Shown here: positions 1 to 8,119 of the stretch, piece by piece | Layout of the letters: the number at the start of each line of letters is the position of its first letter | How positions within the stretch are numbered: position 1 is the stretch's first letter | DNA from: DASZMJ01 sp035551935 | GTDB taxonomy: Bacteria; Planctomycetota; Planctomycetia; Isosphaerales; Isosphaeraceae | Length of the DNA: 17,541 bases | NCBI GenBank assembly: GCA_035551935.1 | Contig: DASZMJ010000440.1 | Span: 1-17,541 of the forward strand | Direction: 5' to 3' | Position numbers and translations under genes: made by a program | The notes under the pieces: generated by a model | Told to the model about the DNA's origin: nothing | The model's database searches: none | The model's input: the letters and a program-made list of their open reading frames with translations, nothing else

Positions 1-122
1 ACGAGCCGGTGCGAATCGCACGGGATCGGGAGCGGTGGTTGCAGCGCACGGCCCTGGCTCGGTTCTATCGCTGGAAGAAGTGTAAACGCCTGGCTCCCTT
101 GAGGAAGCGCCTGCTGTCGTGA
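1..122 (+). CDS. 3' end of an unidentified protein gene (partial)
   Basis: An open frame enters from the left edge (codons from position 3) and ends at TGA 120-122. The 39 visible residues are basic and end in WKKCKRLAPLRKRLLS, with a mostly GC-rich third position, as expected of coding sequence here. The other two plus frames stop earlier within the same stretch. No domain can be recognised from so short a tail, and the frame choice rests only on composition and on a natural-looking C-terminus. The gene would converge on the cyclase gene that ends at 225. Confidence 0.45.
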   Translation, partial: EPVRIARDRERWLQRTALARFYRWKKCKRLAPLRKRLLS

Positions 123-139
123 TCTCTGACAGCCGAAAT

Positions 140-244
140 AACGAGTGCTGAGTAAATACTAAGAGAACTCCATGCTATGCCTTTTTCTACTCAGCACTCG
201 TTACTCAGCACTCAGCACTTTTTTTTATTCAGCACTCGGCACTT
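140..244. repeat. CAGCACTC repeat cluster with a 15-bp perfect inverted repeat
   Basis: Positions 140-154 (AACGAGTGCTGAGTA) are the exact reverse complement of 188-202, with a 33-nt spacer. To the right the same unit recurs as near-direct copies: 189-200, 203-219 and 228-243, all built on CTCAGCACT. The cluster lies between two convergent genes and overlaps the last codons of the cyclase gene (stop at 225-227), so the cyclase C-terminus VPSAE is encoded by repeat DNA. In the plus direction a T-run (219-226) follows the hairpin, so it could help terminate the upstream gene. Termination is inference; the repeat itself is plain in the sequence. Confidence 0.7.
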
Positions 245-3200
245 TTCCCAGGTCCCAGCGGGCGCCGAGGCGCTCGAAGCGGGCCCGGGCCTGGTCGAGG
301 TGGCGGCGGCGGGAGGGGTCGTGGGGGTCGAGGTGGCGGCCGATCGCGGCGTGGAGGAGGGCCTGTTCGAAGGGCATGGCGAGCGACTCGGCCAGGTCGA
401 GCCCGCGACGCCAGGAGGACTGGGCGCGGCGGGGCCGGCCGGCGAGGCGGTGGGACAGGCCGTCGCAGAGCCGGGCGCGGGGCAGGCCGGTCGGGAAGAC
501 GCGGGCGATCCCGCGGAGGGCCCGTCGGGCGCGTCGGGCCCGGGCCGGGAGGCTCGGGTCCGCGGCGCCGGCCTCGATCAGGGCGAGGTAGACCTCGGCG
601 ACCGCGGAGTAGCCCTCCAGGCTGTAGCCGACCATCGGCGGCGAGCGGCGGATGATACAAGCCGCGGCATCGGCGGCGGCCCGGGCCGCGTCGAGGTCGC
701 CGCGGTGGTGGTGGATCAGGGCCCGGAGCCCCTCGCGGAGGATCTCGTCGCCGGCCCCGACCGCATCGGCGGGGAGGGCCTTCGACTCATCGAGAAACGC
801 CAGCGCCTCGTCGAGCCGGCCGAGCCGCAGCGAGATCTTCGCCCGGCCGTGGAGCGACCAGGCGATGGCCTGGACGTGCCCGCGGCGGCGGGCCTCGGCC
901 CCGAACTCCGCGAACCGCGCCGACGCCCGCTCGAACTCGCCGAGGTAATACTCCAGCCGCGCCAGCTCGCCCGACGACTCCTCCCAGCGCCGCCAGTCGC
1001 CGAGGCGGTGGTGGATGGCGACGGCCTCGCCGAGCCGGCGCCGGGCGTCGTCCCAGCGGCCGATGCCCAGGTCGTTGATCCCGGTCAACTGGAGCACCCA
1101 CGCCCGCGTCGGCGGGTCGTCGAGCCGGTCGGCCACCTCCAGGGCCCGGCGGCCGTAGACCGCCGCCGCCGCCCGCAACGGCACGAGCCCCGCCGCGATG
1201 CACATCACCGCATAACTCCGCGCCAGCTCCGCCGACGCCCCCGCCCCCTCGGCCAGGTTCAACGACCGCAACGCCGCGAACACGCCTTCGGCCATTTTTT
1301 GATCATAATAACATAATTGTCCGATTAATGTATAGGTTGATGATGCGAGCAGGAGTCCAGGCCGCGACGGGTCGGCAGGGTTGAGGCCGCGGGCCGGGCG
1401 GAGCCGCCGGAAGACCTGGAGGGGGACCTGCCAGGCGAAGCCGGCCGCGAGGCCGGCCCCCTTGGGCGCGGGGCGGCCGAGCAGGGCGAGGGCCCGTTCG
1501 GCGTGCTCGCGGCCGTGGCCGAGCCGGCCGAGGCTGAGGTAGGCCTCGCCGAGTTGATACTCCCAACGCGCCCGGCGGCCGGGCTCGATGGCCGGTCGGG
1601 CGCGATCGGCCAGCCGGAGGGCCTCCTCCAGGGCTGCCGCCGCCTCCTGGTACGCCCCGCCCCGCAGGGCGAGGTCGCCGGCCTGCTCGAGGTAGCCGAT
1701 CGCCCGGCCCTCTTCGCCGGCCTGCGACCAGTGGTACGCCAGCAGGGCGAGGTACGGGTCGAGGTCGGCCGCCTGCGTCCGCTCGTACCACTCGGCCACC
1801 TGGCGGTGGAACGGCCGCCGCTGCCCCTCGGGCAGCATCTCGTAGACAACATCTCTGGTGATCACATGTCGAAACAAGTACGACAGGTCGGGTTCCGGGT
1901 CCTCTCGGCGGACGAGGTTCAGCGCGCGCAGTCGCTCGACGTGGCCGCGGACCTCGGGCCGGGCCGTCGCCTGCGGGTAGATGTCGACGAGCAGGCGCAG
2001 CTCGAAGAGGCGGCCGATGACGCTGGCGACCTTGAGCGTCAACTGCTGCGCCGGCGGGAGGCGGCCGATCCGGCCGCTGATGACCCCCTGGACGCGGTCG
2101 GGCAGCTCGACGGCCTTCAGGTCCACGCCCTCGGCGACGCGGCACGCCCTCGCCGCCTCGTCGACGACGATCCGCCGCGAGTCGAGCAGCGCCATCGTCA
2201 GCTCCTCGGTGAAGAACGGGTTGCCCTGCGACCGCCGGTGGACGAGGTCGACGACCTCGGGCGGAAGGGTCGCCACTCCGAGCCGCTGGCAGGCGAGGGC
2301 GCGGGTGTCGGCCTCGGTCATCTCGGCGAGCACGACGCGCTCGGCGCCGGGGATCGCCGGCCCGTCGCCGGTCGGCCGGGTGGTCGCGACGATCAGCGCG
2401 GGGGCGACCTCGGCGGAGACCTTGCGCAACAGGGCCTCGGAGGCCGAGTCGAGCCAGTGGAGGTCTTCGACGACGATCGCCAGCGGCCCGCGGCGGGCGG
2501 CGGCGCGGAGCATGCCGGCGAGCAGGTCGTTGGTGCTGTCGGCGCGGGCCTGACCGGCCATGAACGCGGTCCGGTCGCTCTCGGGCAGGTCGATCGGCAG
2601 CACGGCGTCGAGCAACGGGGCGAGGTCGGCCGGCGCGCCGGCGGCGTCGAGGCCCTCGAGCACCCGGGCGCGGCGGGCGTCGGGGTCGTCGAGGCCGTCG
2701 ACCTCGAAGAGCCGCTCGAAGAGGGGCCGCCACGCCAGGTACGGCGTCGTGCGCTCGATCGCGTCGGCCGCGGCGACCAGCCGGGTCACGTCGCGGGCGT
2801 CGGCGTCCTCGAGGAAGGCCGCGACCAATCGGGACTTGCCGATGCCCGGCTCGCCCTCGAGGACGATCGCGCCGCCCTGGCCCTCGCGGAGCGCGTCGAG
2901 CCGCGCCGCCAGGACGGCGCGCTCGAGCTCGCGGCCGACGATCGGCCGGTGGTCGTCGCCGCGCTCCGCCCGGCCGATCGGGCGGAACAGGGGCACCTTC
3001 CCCCCGATGTTCTTCATCGCCCTCGGCGGCAACGCCTCGAACCGGAAGGCCCGCGCCGCCGCGCGGCGGGTCGCCTCGTCGCAGTGGATCGCGTCGGTGT
3101 CCTCGCCGGCCTGCATCAGCCGCGCCGCGAGGTTGACGACACGTCCTATGATCGTATATTCACGTCGACGCGCATTGCCGGCCTCGCCGCAGTAGACGCG

Positions 3201-4295
3201 GCCGGTGGCGACGCCGATCGGGCAGCGCAGGCCGAGCGTCGCCAGGCGGGCCCGGATGTCCTCGGCGGCGGCGAGGGCGAGCACGGCGTCGTTCGGGCCG
3301 CCCAGCGGGGGGAGGCCCATCGCGGCGACGATCGTGACCCCCTTCTCGTCGACGCTCAGCTTGTTGAGGCTCCCCTCGTGGCGGTACAACGCCTCCTGCG
3401 CCTCGTGGAAGGCCGCCTGCGCCAGCCCGGGCGTCCGGGGGTCGCGCTCGTCGAGGTGGCCGAGCTTCACGAACAGGACGGTCAGGGGGCGCAGCTCGGC
3501 GAGCCAGGCGCCCTGGCCGGCGGCCAGGCGGTCGCGGATCGCGCCGGGGATGTAGGGGGTCAGGGCCGCCCCGGCGCCGGGGCCGGGGTCGGCGGCGTCG
3601 AGCCGTCGCGGCGGCGGGACGTCGCGGAGGTCGACGAGCCGGACGCAGCCGTCCTTGAGCGGCTGGCCGTCGGCGGCGTCGCGCACGAGCGACCACGCCC
3701 CCGGCCCGAGCACGACGTCGCCGGCCGTCGCCTGCTTCTCGGCGTTGCCGACGTCGACTAGCGAGGCGCCGTCGATCAACAGCTCGCGACGCATCCGGCC
3801 GCCGCCGACGCCCATGACCAGCAGCGTCCCGACGCCGATGCCCGCCTTCGACGACAGCCGGATGCCCTCGGCGACCCGGTAATCCCGGAGCGTCGCCTGC
3901 ACCTCGCGGGCGCAACGCACGGCGCGGAGGGCGGCGCGCGTCAGCGGCTCGCCCAGCGCCTCGGTCGACCAGACCGCGACGAGGGCGTCGCCGGCCATCT
4001 TCACCACGTCGCCGCCGTGCGCGGCGATCGTCTCGATGAGCGGGCCGAAGTAGTTGTTCAAGGCCCCCATCAGCGCCTCGGCCCCCCCCTGGCCGGGCGC
4101 GGCGAGCCGCTCGCTCAGGCTAGTGAACCCGCAGACGTCCGCGAGCATCACCGCCGCCTCGATGACCTCGGCCTCGGGCTCGGCCGTCGGTCGGCTCGCC
4201 AGGCGTCGCAGGACGAGGTCGGGGACGTAGCCGGCGAGCACCTCGACCGGGATCGACGGGGCGGCCTCGGGTTCGATCGTCGTCGACTCGCTCAC
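225..4295 (-). CDS. Soluble-adenylyl-cyclase-like protein: two class III cyclase domains, NTPase, helical repeats
   Basis: 1356 aa from GTG at 4295, whose GTGA overlaps the TGA of the upstream PIG-L gene; the same frame stays open to 4493 but that lies inside the upstream gene. Cyclase domain 1 (about 45-205) holds both metal aspartates, D53 (ADVCGF) and D103, and K99 (VVKMAGD). Cyclase domain 2 (about 268-440) has REYTIIGRVVNLAAR with T381, N388 and R392. Lys plus Thr is the ATP-selecting pair, and Asn and Arg serve catalysis, so the pseudodimer should make cAMP. An NTPase module follows, with Walker A GEPGIGKS (481-488) and Walker B AIVVEDLHWLD near 606-616, then a long alanine/leucine-rich tail of TPR type. 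Domain order and motifs match human ADCY10. By eye the position of the bicarbonate-binding arginine is Gly184, so bicarbonate control is doubtful. No signal peptide or membrane span is seen: cytoplasmic. Translationally coupled to PIG-L. Confidence 0.9.
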   Translation of the reverse strand: MSESTTIEPEAAPSIPVEVLAGYVPDLVLRRLASRPTAEPEAEVIEAAVMLADVCGFTSLSERLAAPGQGGAEALMGALNNYFGPLIETIAAHGGDVVKMAGDALVAVWSTEALGEPLTRAALRAVRCAREVQATLRDYRVAEGIRLSSKAGIGVGTLLVMGVGGGRMRRELLIDGASLVDVGNAEKQATAGDVVLGPGAWSLVRDAADGQPLKDGCVRLVDLRDVPPPRRLDAADPGPGAGAALTPYIPGAIRDRLAAGQGAWLAELRPLTVLFVKLGHLDERDPRTPGLAQAAFHEAQEALYRHEGSLNKLSVDEKGVTIVAAMGLPPLGGPNDAVLALAAAEDIRARLATLGLRCPIGVATGRVYCGEAGNARRREYTIIGRVVNLAARLMQAGEDTDAIHCDEATRRAAARAFRFEALPPRAMKNIGGKVPLFRPIGRAERGDDHRPIVGRELERAVLAARLDALREGQGGAIVLEGEPGIGKSRLVAAFLEDADARDVTRLVAAADAIERTTPYLAWRPLFERLFEVDGLDDPDARRARVLEGLDAAGAPADLAPLLDAVLPIDLPESDRTAFMAGQARADSTNDLLAGMLRAAARRGPLAIVVEDLHWLDSASEALLRKVSAEVAPALIVATTRPTGDGPAIPGAERVVLAEMTEADTRALACQRLGVATLPPEVVDLVHRRSQGNPFFTEELTMALLDSRRIVVDEAARACRVAEGVDLKAVELPDRVQGVISGRIGRLPPAQQLTLKVASVIGRLFELRLLVDIYPQATARPEVRGHVERLRALNLVRREDPEPDLSYLFRHVITRDVVYEMLPEGQRRPFHRQVAEWYERTQAADLDPYLALLAYHWSQAGEEGRAIGYLEQAGDLALRGGAYQEAAAALEEALRLADRARPAIEPGRRARWEYQLGEAYLSLGRLGHGREHAERALALLGRPAPKGAGLAAGFAWQVPLQVFRRLRPARGLNPADPSRPGLLLASSTYTLIGQLCYYDQKMAEGVFAALRSLNLAEGAGASAELARSYAVMCIAAGLVPLRAAAAVYGRRALEVADRLDDPPTRAWVLQLTGINDLGIGRWDDARRRLGEAVAIHHRLGDWRRWEESSGELARLEYYLGEFERASARFAEFGAEARRRGHVQAIAWSLHGRAKISLRLGRLDEALAFLDESKALPADAVGAGDEILREGLRALIHHHRGDLDAARAAADAAACIIRRSPPMVGYSLEGYSAVAEVYLALIEAGAADPSLPARARRARRALRGIARVFPTGLPRARLCDGLSHRLAGRPRRAQSSWRRGLDLAESLAMPFEQALLHAAIGRHLDPHDPSRRRHLDQARARFERLGARWDLGKVPSAE
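4292..4295 (-). promoter_or_regulatory. GTGA stop-start overlap coupling PIG-L and cyclase genes
   Basis: On the minus strand the PIG-L gene ends with TGA (4294-4292) and the cyclase GTG occupies 4295-4293, a 4-bp overlap of the type that usually couples translation by ribosome reinitiation. It decides the cyclase start and shows that the two genes share an mRNA. Confidence 0.8.
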
Positions 4296-6964
4296 GGCTC
4301 GCCTCGCCCCATCGACAGCAAGTTGGCCAGGATTCGGTACGCCCCCGGCACTCCGTACGGGAGCTGCCGGTGCAGCGCATACGCCATGTATGTGTAATGC
4401 CCTTTTCCGACCTTCGCCGACACCCAGCCCCCCCGCTGCGGCTTCTGCCCCCGGTCGTGCGACTCGACCAATGCCGTGTACGCCTTGTCCCACTCCGACA
4501 GGAACTTCGACCCCCGCTGCTCGACCCAGCCGTCGAAGTCCGCCTTCGTGATCTTATTCGGTGTGTTGAAGACCGGTTCCTCCGGCGCCAGGATCTCGAC
4601 CGCCGCGTCCTCCTCCGAGACCTCCTCCGCGTTCCCCGGCAGCTTGGCCGGGAACGGGGCGAACCGGTCGGGGACGAACTCAGGCGTATTGTAGAGCACG
4701 ATCAGGTTTCCGCCATTCTTTGCATAATCGAGCAAGCGTTGATTGAATGTCTTGAGGTCGCCCCTCACCGCGTACGCCCTCGTGCCGGTCACGATCGCGT
4801 CGAAGCGGCCGAGGTCACCGTCGGCGAGGGCGCCTTCGTCGAGCAATTCCACCTTCGCCCCGAGCTGCGCGATCGCCGCGGGCATCTCGTCGCCGATCCC
4901 CATGATATAGCCGACATGCAGATCTGGTTTGATCTTCACATCGACGCCGCGGACGTATGCCTCGGCCGGGCGATACAGGTAACTTGTGGCAAGGTCGCGG
5001 TGCTTGAGGACGTCGTAACCCTCGCGGTATTCGCGATGGCCGTCGTAGGCCACGGCCCTTATCCAGTCTGCCCTGTCCTCGACCACCGGCATACGCACCT
5101 TGAATGCGACGAAGGCGCGTTCACCGGCATGGGCGAACTTGAGCGGCACCTCCGCCGGTTCGGCCGACCAACCTGCGACGGGCAGCCTCAGTCGGAGGCT
5201 TCCGTTCGTCTCGCCCTCCTTGTTGTTGAGGACTTCCACCCGGATGGTCACGTCCTTTCCGTCGGCGCTCCGCGGCACGATCAAGCGCCTGGGTGCAACG
5301 TTCACACCCAGCGCGGGCACGATCTCCAAGTCGCGCATCTCGTAGCCGTAGGGCAGGTTCGCCTCGCGGCGCTGAACGGAAGTATTGATATCAACATCCT
5401 GACCAAGTATCTGCATCCGAACTATGGCGAGGAGGGCCGAGGGGAGGGCTGGCCGGCCAGTCTCTCTGGGGTAAGCGACGGCATAACGGTTCTCGTCGAG
5501 GCCTCTGCGTTCGAAAAAGGGGCGCGTGACCTGGATGTCGTCCGGGACGGTCACCGCTCGCCGTTCGGTCGCGGTCTCTCCCTCGCCGAGTCGCACTCGC
5601 CAGGGCGTCTCTCCCGTGCCGGGCCAGTCGTTTCCGTAGGTCGTCCGCTGTACCCGAAGCCACACGGGTTCCACCGGAATCTTGCCGCGGTTCGTCAGGC
5701 TCACCCGTACTTCGAACGCCTGGCCCGGGACGACCGGACCCATGACGGGTGGCTGGGCGAACGCCGCGAACCGCCCCGACGGCTCGGGCGTACCGACGGG
5801 GTGGGCTACCGCGCTCAATTCGATCCCGAGGGCGGCGAGGATCGCGTCGTTGAACTGGAGTTGTTTGGCCAGAAACTCATCGAGGGCCGGATGCTCGCGG
5901 GCGGCGCCAAACAACTCTCGGATTACAAGGTGATTCGCCTTCATCCCCCGCACGAGCGACGGGACGCATGCGGACGGGTCATCCATCCGGAACGCGAGCC
6001 ATGCTTTGCGGACCTCTCGGTCCACGGCGTCAATCGGGTCGCTCGCCCCCTCGGGCTCGGGCACGCCGAGGATCGCGAAAACGCCGTGGATCGTGGTGTC
6101 AATCCCATCGAAGAAGCCGGCCTCTTTTTCCGGGGCCTTGCCGTCGAAGACGACACGTCGATAACTGGCGAAGACCGATCCCGACGTCCGGCGCAGGACG
6201 CCACTGTTCTGCGAGCGCTGGAAGCTGAGGCCGAGCCGGGCGAAGTTCGCGTAGGAGTCGCCGAGCCAGGGAGAGTAGGTGCCGACGTCGACCTTGACCG
6301 TCGCGCCGTCGCCGCCGAAAAAGCCGGTGCCGACGTAGAGCTTCAGGGGTTTCCAAGGCAGCAGCCCCTCTTTTTCCAGCTCGGGGAACGCCGTCATGTC
6401 GCCCGCGATCTTGAACGCCTCCTGCGTGAGCAACCCGGCGGCCTGGTGGTTTCCGTGGCCGTCGCGGGCGTTGCCCTGGAAGCGAGAGATGATGACGAAC
6501 GGGCGGTCTCGGCGGATGACGCGGACCATGTCGCGCAACACACTCTCGCGACCCCACTTGTCGAGGGCCTCGTCGAGGCGTTTCGAGAAGCCGTAATCAA
6601 TCACCGTCGTGAAATACTGACGATCGACGCCGTAATAGCGGTCGGCGACGCGAAGTTCCTCGGTGCGGATCAGGCCGAGGGCGTCGAAGAGCTCGGGGCC
6701 GAGGGCGTTGTCGCCGGCCTCGCCGCGGTTGAGGGTCAGCATCGACGTCCGCACCCCCTGGCCGCGGCTCAGCCAGCAGAGCAGGCCGCCGTCCTCGTCA
6801 TCGGGGTGGGCGGTCGTGTGCAGGACGCTCGCGGTAGTCGTCAGCTTCAGGAGCTTCTGGTACGTGCCGACCGCCCCCTGGTCTTGCGGGAGCGTCTGGG
6901 CCCGTGCGGGGAGGGCGACGGCGACGACGAAGAAGACGCCCCGTCGGAAGCTCGGCGCGATCAT
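4292..6964 (-). CDS. Secreted PIG-L family deacetylase with C-terminal amidotransferase-like domain
   Basis: 890 aa from ATG 6964; the upstream extension to 7054 lies in a repeat and is rejected. Residues 1-22 (MIAPSFRRGVFFVVAVALPA, then RAQ) form a signal peptide, so the protein is exported. The PIG-L/LmbE fold starts at about 45 with the zinc motif AHPDDE (52-57; H53 and D56 are ligands) and later DGHGNHQAAG (H170, H173). The family hydrolyses N-acetyl groups from GlcNAc-type sugars, for example GlcNAc-PI or GlcNAc-inositol. Most family members are near 250 aa; here a beta-rich middle (about 430-660, probably an Ig-like accessory fold) and a C-terminal segment (about 690-890, with GDEMPAAIAQLG and YAKNGGNLIVLYNTPEF) resembling class I glutamine-amidotransferase/ThuA-like domains are added. 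This long architecture is familiar in Planctomycetes and Bacteroidetes. The substrate is unknown. Confidence 0.88.
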   Translation of the reverse strand: MIAPSFRRGVFFVVAVALPARAQTLPQDQGAVGTYQKLLKLTTTASVLHTTAHPDDEDGGLLCWLSRGQGVRTSMLTLNRGEAGDNALGPELFDALGLIRTEELRVADRYYGVDRQYFTTVIDYGFSKRLDEALDKWGRESVLRDMVRVIRRDRPFVIISRFQGNARDGHGNHQAAGLLTQEAFKIAGDMTAFPELEKEGLLPWKPLKLYVGTGFFGGDGATVKVDVGTYSPWLGDSYANFARLGLSFQRSQNSGVLRRTSGSVFASYRRVVFDGKAPEKEAGFFDGIDTTIHGVFAILGVPEPEGASDPIDAVDREVRKAWLAFRMDDPSACVPSLVRGMKANHLVIRELFGAAREHPALDEFLAKQLQFNDAILAALGIELSAVAHPVGTPEPSGRFAAFAQPPVMGPVVPGQAFEVRVSLTNRGKIPVEPVWLRVQRTTYGNDWPGTGETPWRVRLGEGETATERRAVTVPDDIQVTRPFFERRGLDENRYAVAYPRETGRPALPSALLAIVRMQILGQDVDINTSVQRREANLPYGYEMRDLEIVPALGVNVAPRRLIVPRSADGKDVTIRVEVLNNKEGETNGSLRLRLPVAGWSAEPAEVPLKFAHAGERAFVAFKVRMPVVEDRADWIRAVAYDGHREYREGYDVLKHRDLATSYLYRPAEAYVRGVDVKIKPDLHVGYIMGIGDEMPAAIAQLGAKVELLDEGALADGDLGRFDAIVTGTRAYAVRGDLKTFNQRLLDYAKNGGNLIVLYNTPEFVPDRFAPFPAKLPGNAEEVSEEDAAVEILAPEEPVFNTPNKITKADFDGWVEQRGSKFLSEWDKAYTALVESHDRGQKPQRGGWVSAKVGKGHYTYMAYALHRQLPYGVPGAYRILANLLSMGRGEP

Positions 6965-6997
6965 GGTCGGTGGCCTCGGAGGGAAGTCGGCTTCACT

Positions 6998-7060
6998 TAG
7001 GACGTGTGCAACACGCCAATCAATCGGCCCGGGCGAAGATTGCGTGTTGCACACGCCCTA
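6998..7060. repeat. Composite inverted repeat between inositol oxygenase and PIG-L genes
   Basis: Arms 6998-7021 and 7038-7060 are reverse complements apart from one mismatch and one extra base, separated by 16 nt. Each arm contains GTGTGCAACAC or its complement, itself a small palindrome, so each arm can also fold alone. It fills most of the 105-bp gap between the inositol oxygenase stop (7070) and the PIG-L start (6964). As RNA it would form a strong hairpin without a clear U-tract; it may attenuate read-through or be a mobile palindromic repeat. Confidence 0.75.
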
Positions 7061-7069
7061 CGGGACCCA

Positions 7070-7927
7070 TCACCACGCCAGCTGCGGCGGGAAGAACTCG
7101 GCGATCAGGTCGTCGTAGTAGGGGCGGAGCCTCGCGACGTCGGGCCGCTCGTGGGCCTTGGAATAGAGGTCGTAAGGGTTGAACTGGCGGACCCAGTCCA
7201 GCAATTCGAGGTCGAGGTCGGTCATCAGGTGCGTGTACTCCCGCTCGCGATGCGCCGCGTAGAAGGAGTGATAGCGGATCATCGCCAGCCCCTCGGCGGG
7301 GAGGTAGTCCTTGACGACGTGATAAAGGTACTCGTCGTGGCCCCACGACATTTGGACTTTGTCGAGCCCGCAATGTTCCGAATAAACGCCGCAGGGGGTC
7401 TGGTATTCGGGGACGTTGGAGTCGGGATTCAAGGCGAAGAACTCGGGGAAAACGACCTTGTCGGAATACTTGCAGCCGACGGGGAAGGTGTCGCCGACGA
7501 CGGCCCACTGGGGCTCGCCGAAGAGGCAGAGGACCTTGCCAAGGTCGTGGACGAGCGCCGTCAGGACGAACCAGCGCGGCCGGCCGTCGGCCCGCGCGGC
7601 CTCGGCCGACTGCATCAGGTGCTCGATCTGCGAAAGGTCCGTGTCCGGGTCGCTGTCATCCACCAATGTGTTGAGGTACTCCATCGCCTCCCAGATGCCC
7701 ATCGTCCGCCTCGACTTCGCGAGGTACTCGCGCCGCTTCGCGCGGACGAAGTCCAGCGTCTGGTTCGCGTGGTTGAGCCGGTAGAACTCGCGGACGCCGG
7801 CGCGGACGTTCGTGCGGTAGTCGCGGAACGTCTTGCCGTCGGCCTCGACCGGCCCGGGGTCGCGCACACTCTCCCAGTCGTCGAGGTCGGCCAGCGGCCC
7901 CTGAGCACTCGCCTCGGCCATGGTCAT
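7070..7927 (-). CDS. Myo-inositol oxygenase (MIOX)
   Basis: 285 aa, the same length as human MIOX. It converts myo-inositol plus O2 to D-glucuronate in the cytoplasm using a mixed-valent di-iron centre. All six expected iron ligands can be placed: H103 (IEHLMQSAE), H127 and D128 (LVHDLGK), H197 (SWGHDEY), H220 (IRYHSFY) and D253 (NPYDLYSK). FGEPQWAVVGDTFPVGC (136-152) and QTLDFVRAKR (56-65) are hallmark stretches, and the C-terminus LRPYYDDLI...W also matches the animal enzyme. ATG 7927 follows GGAGG by 4 nt; a second ATG at 7921 (10 nt spacing) would be equally good. The open frame continues upstream to 8032 through the large palindrome and is not used. It lies downstream of the MFS gene (164 bp, palindrome between) and upstream of PIG-L (105 bp). 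Confidence 0.95.
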   Translation of the reverse strand: MTMAEASAQGPLADLDDWESVRDPGPVEADGKTFRDYRTNVRAGVREFYRLNHANQTLDFVRAKRREYLAKSRRTMGIWEAMEYLNTLVDDSDPDTDLSQIEHLMQSAEAARADGRPRWFVLTALVHDLGKVLCLFGEPQWAVVGDTFPVGCKYSDKVVFPEFFALNPDSNVPEYQTPCGVYSEHCGLDKVQMSWGHDEYLYHVVKDYLPAEGLAMIRYHSFYAAHREREYTHLMTDLDLELLDWVRQFNPYDLYSKAHERPDVARLRPYYDDLIAEFFPPQLAW

Positions 7928-8001
7928 CGGGCCTCCGTTTCGAGGAAAGATCGTACGGATCATTCTATCTCGCGGGGCGGCAGGGCGACAGGGCGGAGGG
8001 T

Positions 8002-8119
8002 GGGAGGAAGAGAATCGAACCGCAGATGACACTGATGAACGCAGATGAAATAAATAATATTAATTATTTATTTCATCTGCGTTCATCAGTGTCATCTGCG
8101 GTTCGATTCTCTTCCTCCC
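8002..8119. repeat. Near-perfect 57-bp-stem palindrome
   Basis: Positions 8002-8058 pair with 8063-8119 without a mismatch, leaving a 4-nt loop (8059-8062). The outer part of each arm is GC-rich (GGGAGGAAGAGAATCG), the middle carries CCGCAGATGACACTGATG, and the centre is AT-rich (AAATAAATAAT). The arm belongs to the 'CGCAGATGAC/ACTGATGAACGC' kind of dispersed repeat common in planctomycete and related genomes (from general knowledge; not searched). The right arm overlaps the last codons and stop (8092-8094) of the MFS gene; the left arm ends 75 bp before the inositol oxygenase ATG. Confidence 0.95.

Noticed and set aside
4296..4493. Longer N-terminus for the cyclase
   Set aside because: It would lie wholly within the PIG-L coding region and translate to low-complexity sequence; the GTG in the 4-bp overlap is the natural start.
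7928..8032. Longer N-terminus for the inositol oxygenase
   Set aside because: It runs through the palindrome arm; ATG 7927 has a GGAGG site and gives the family's normal 285 aa.
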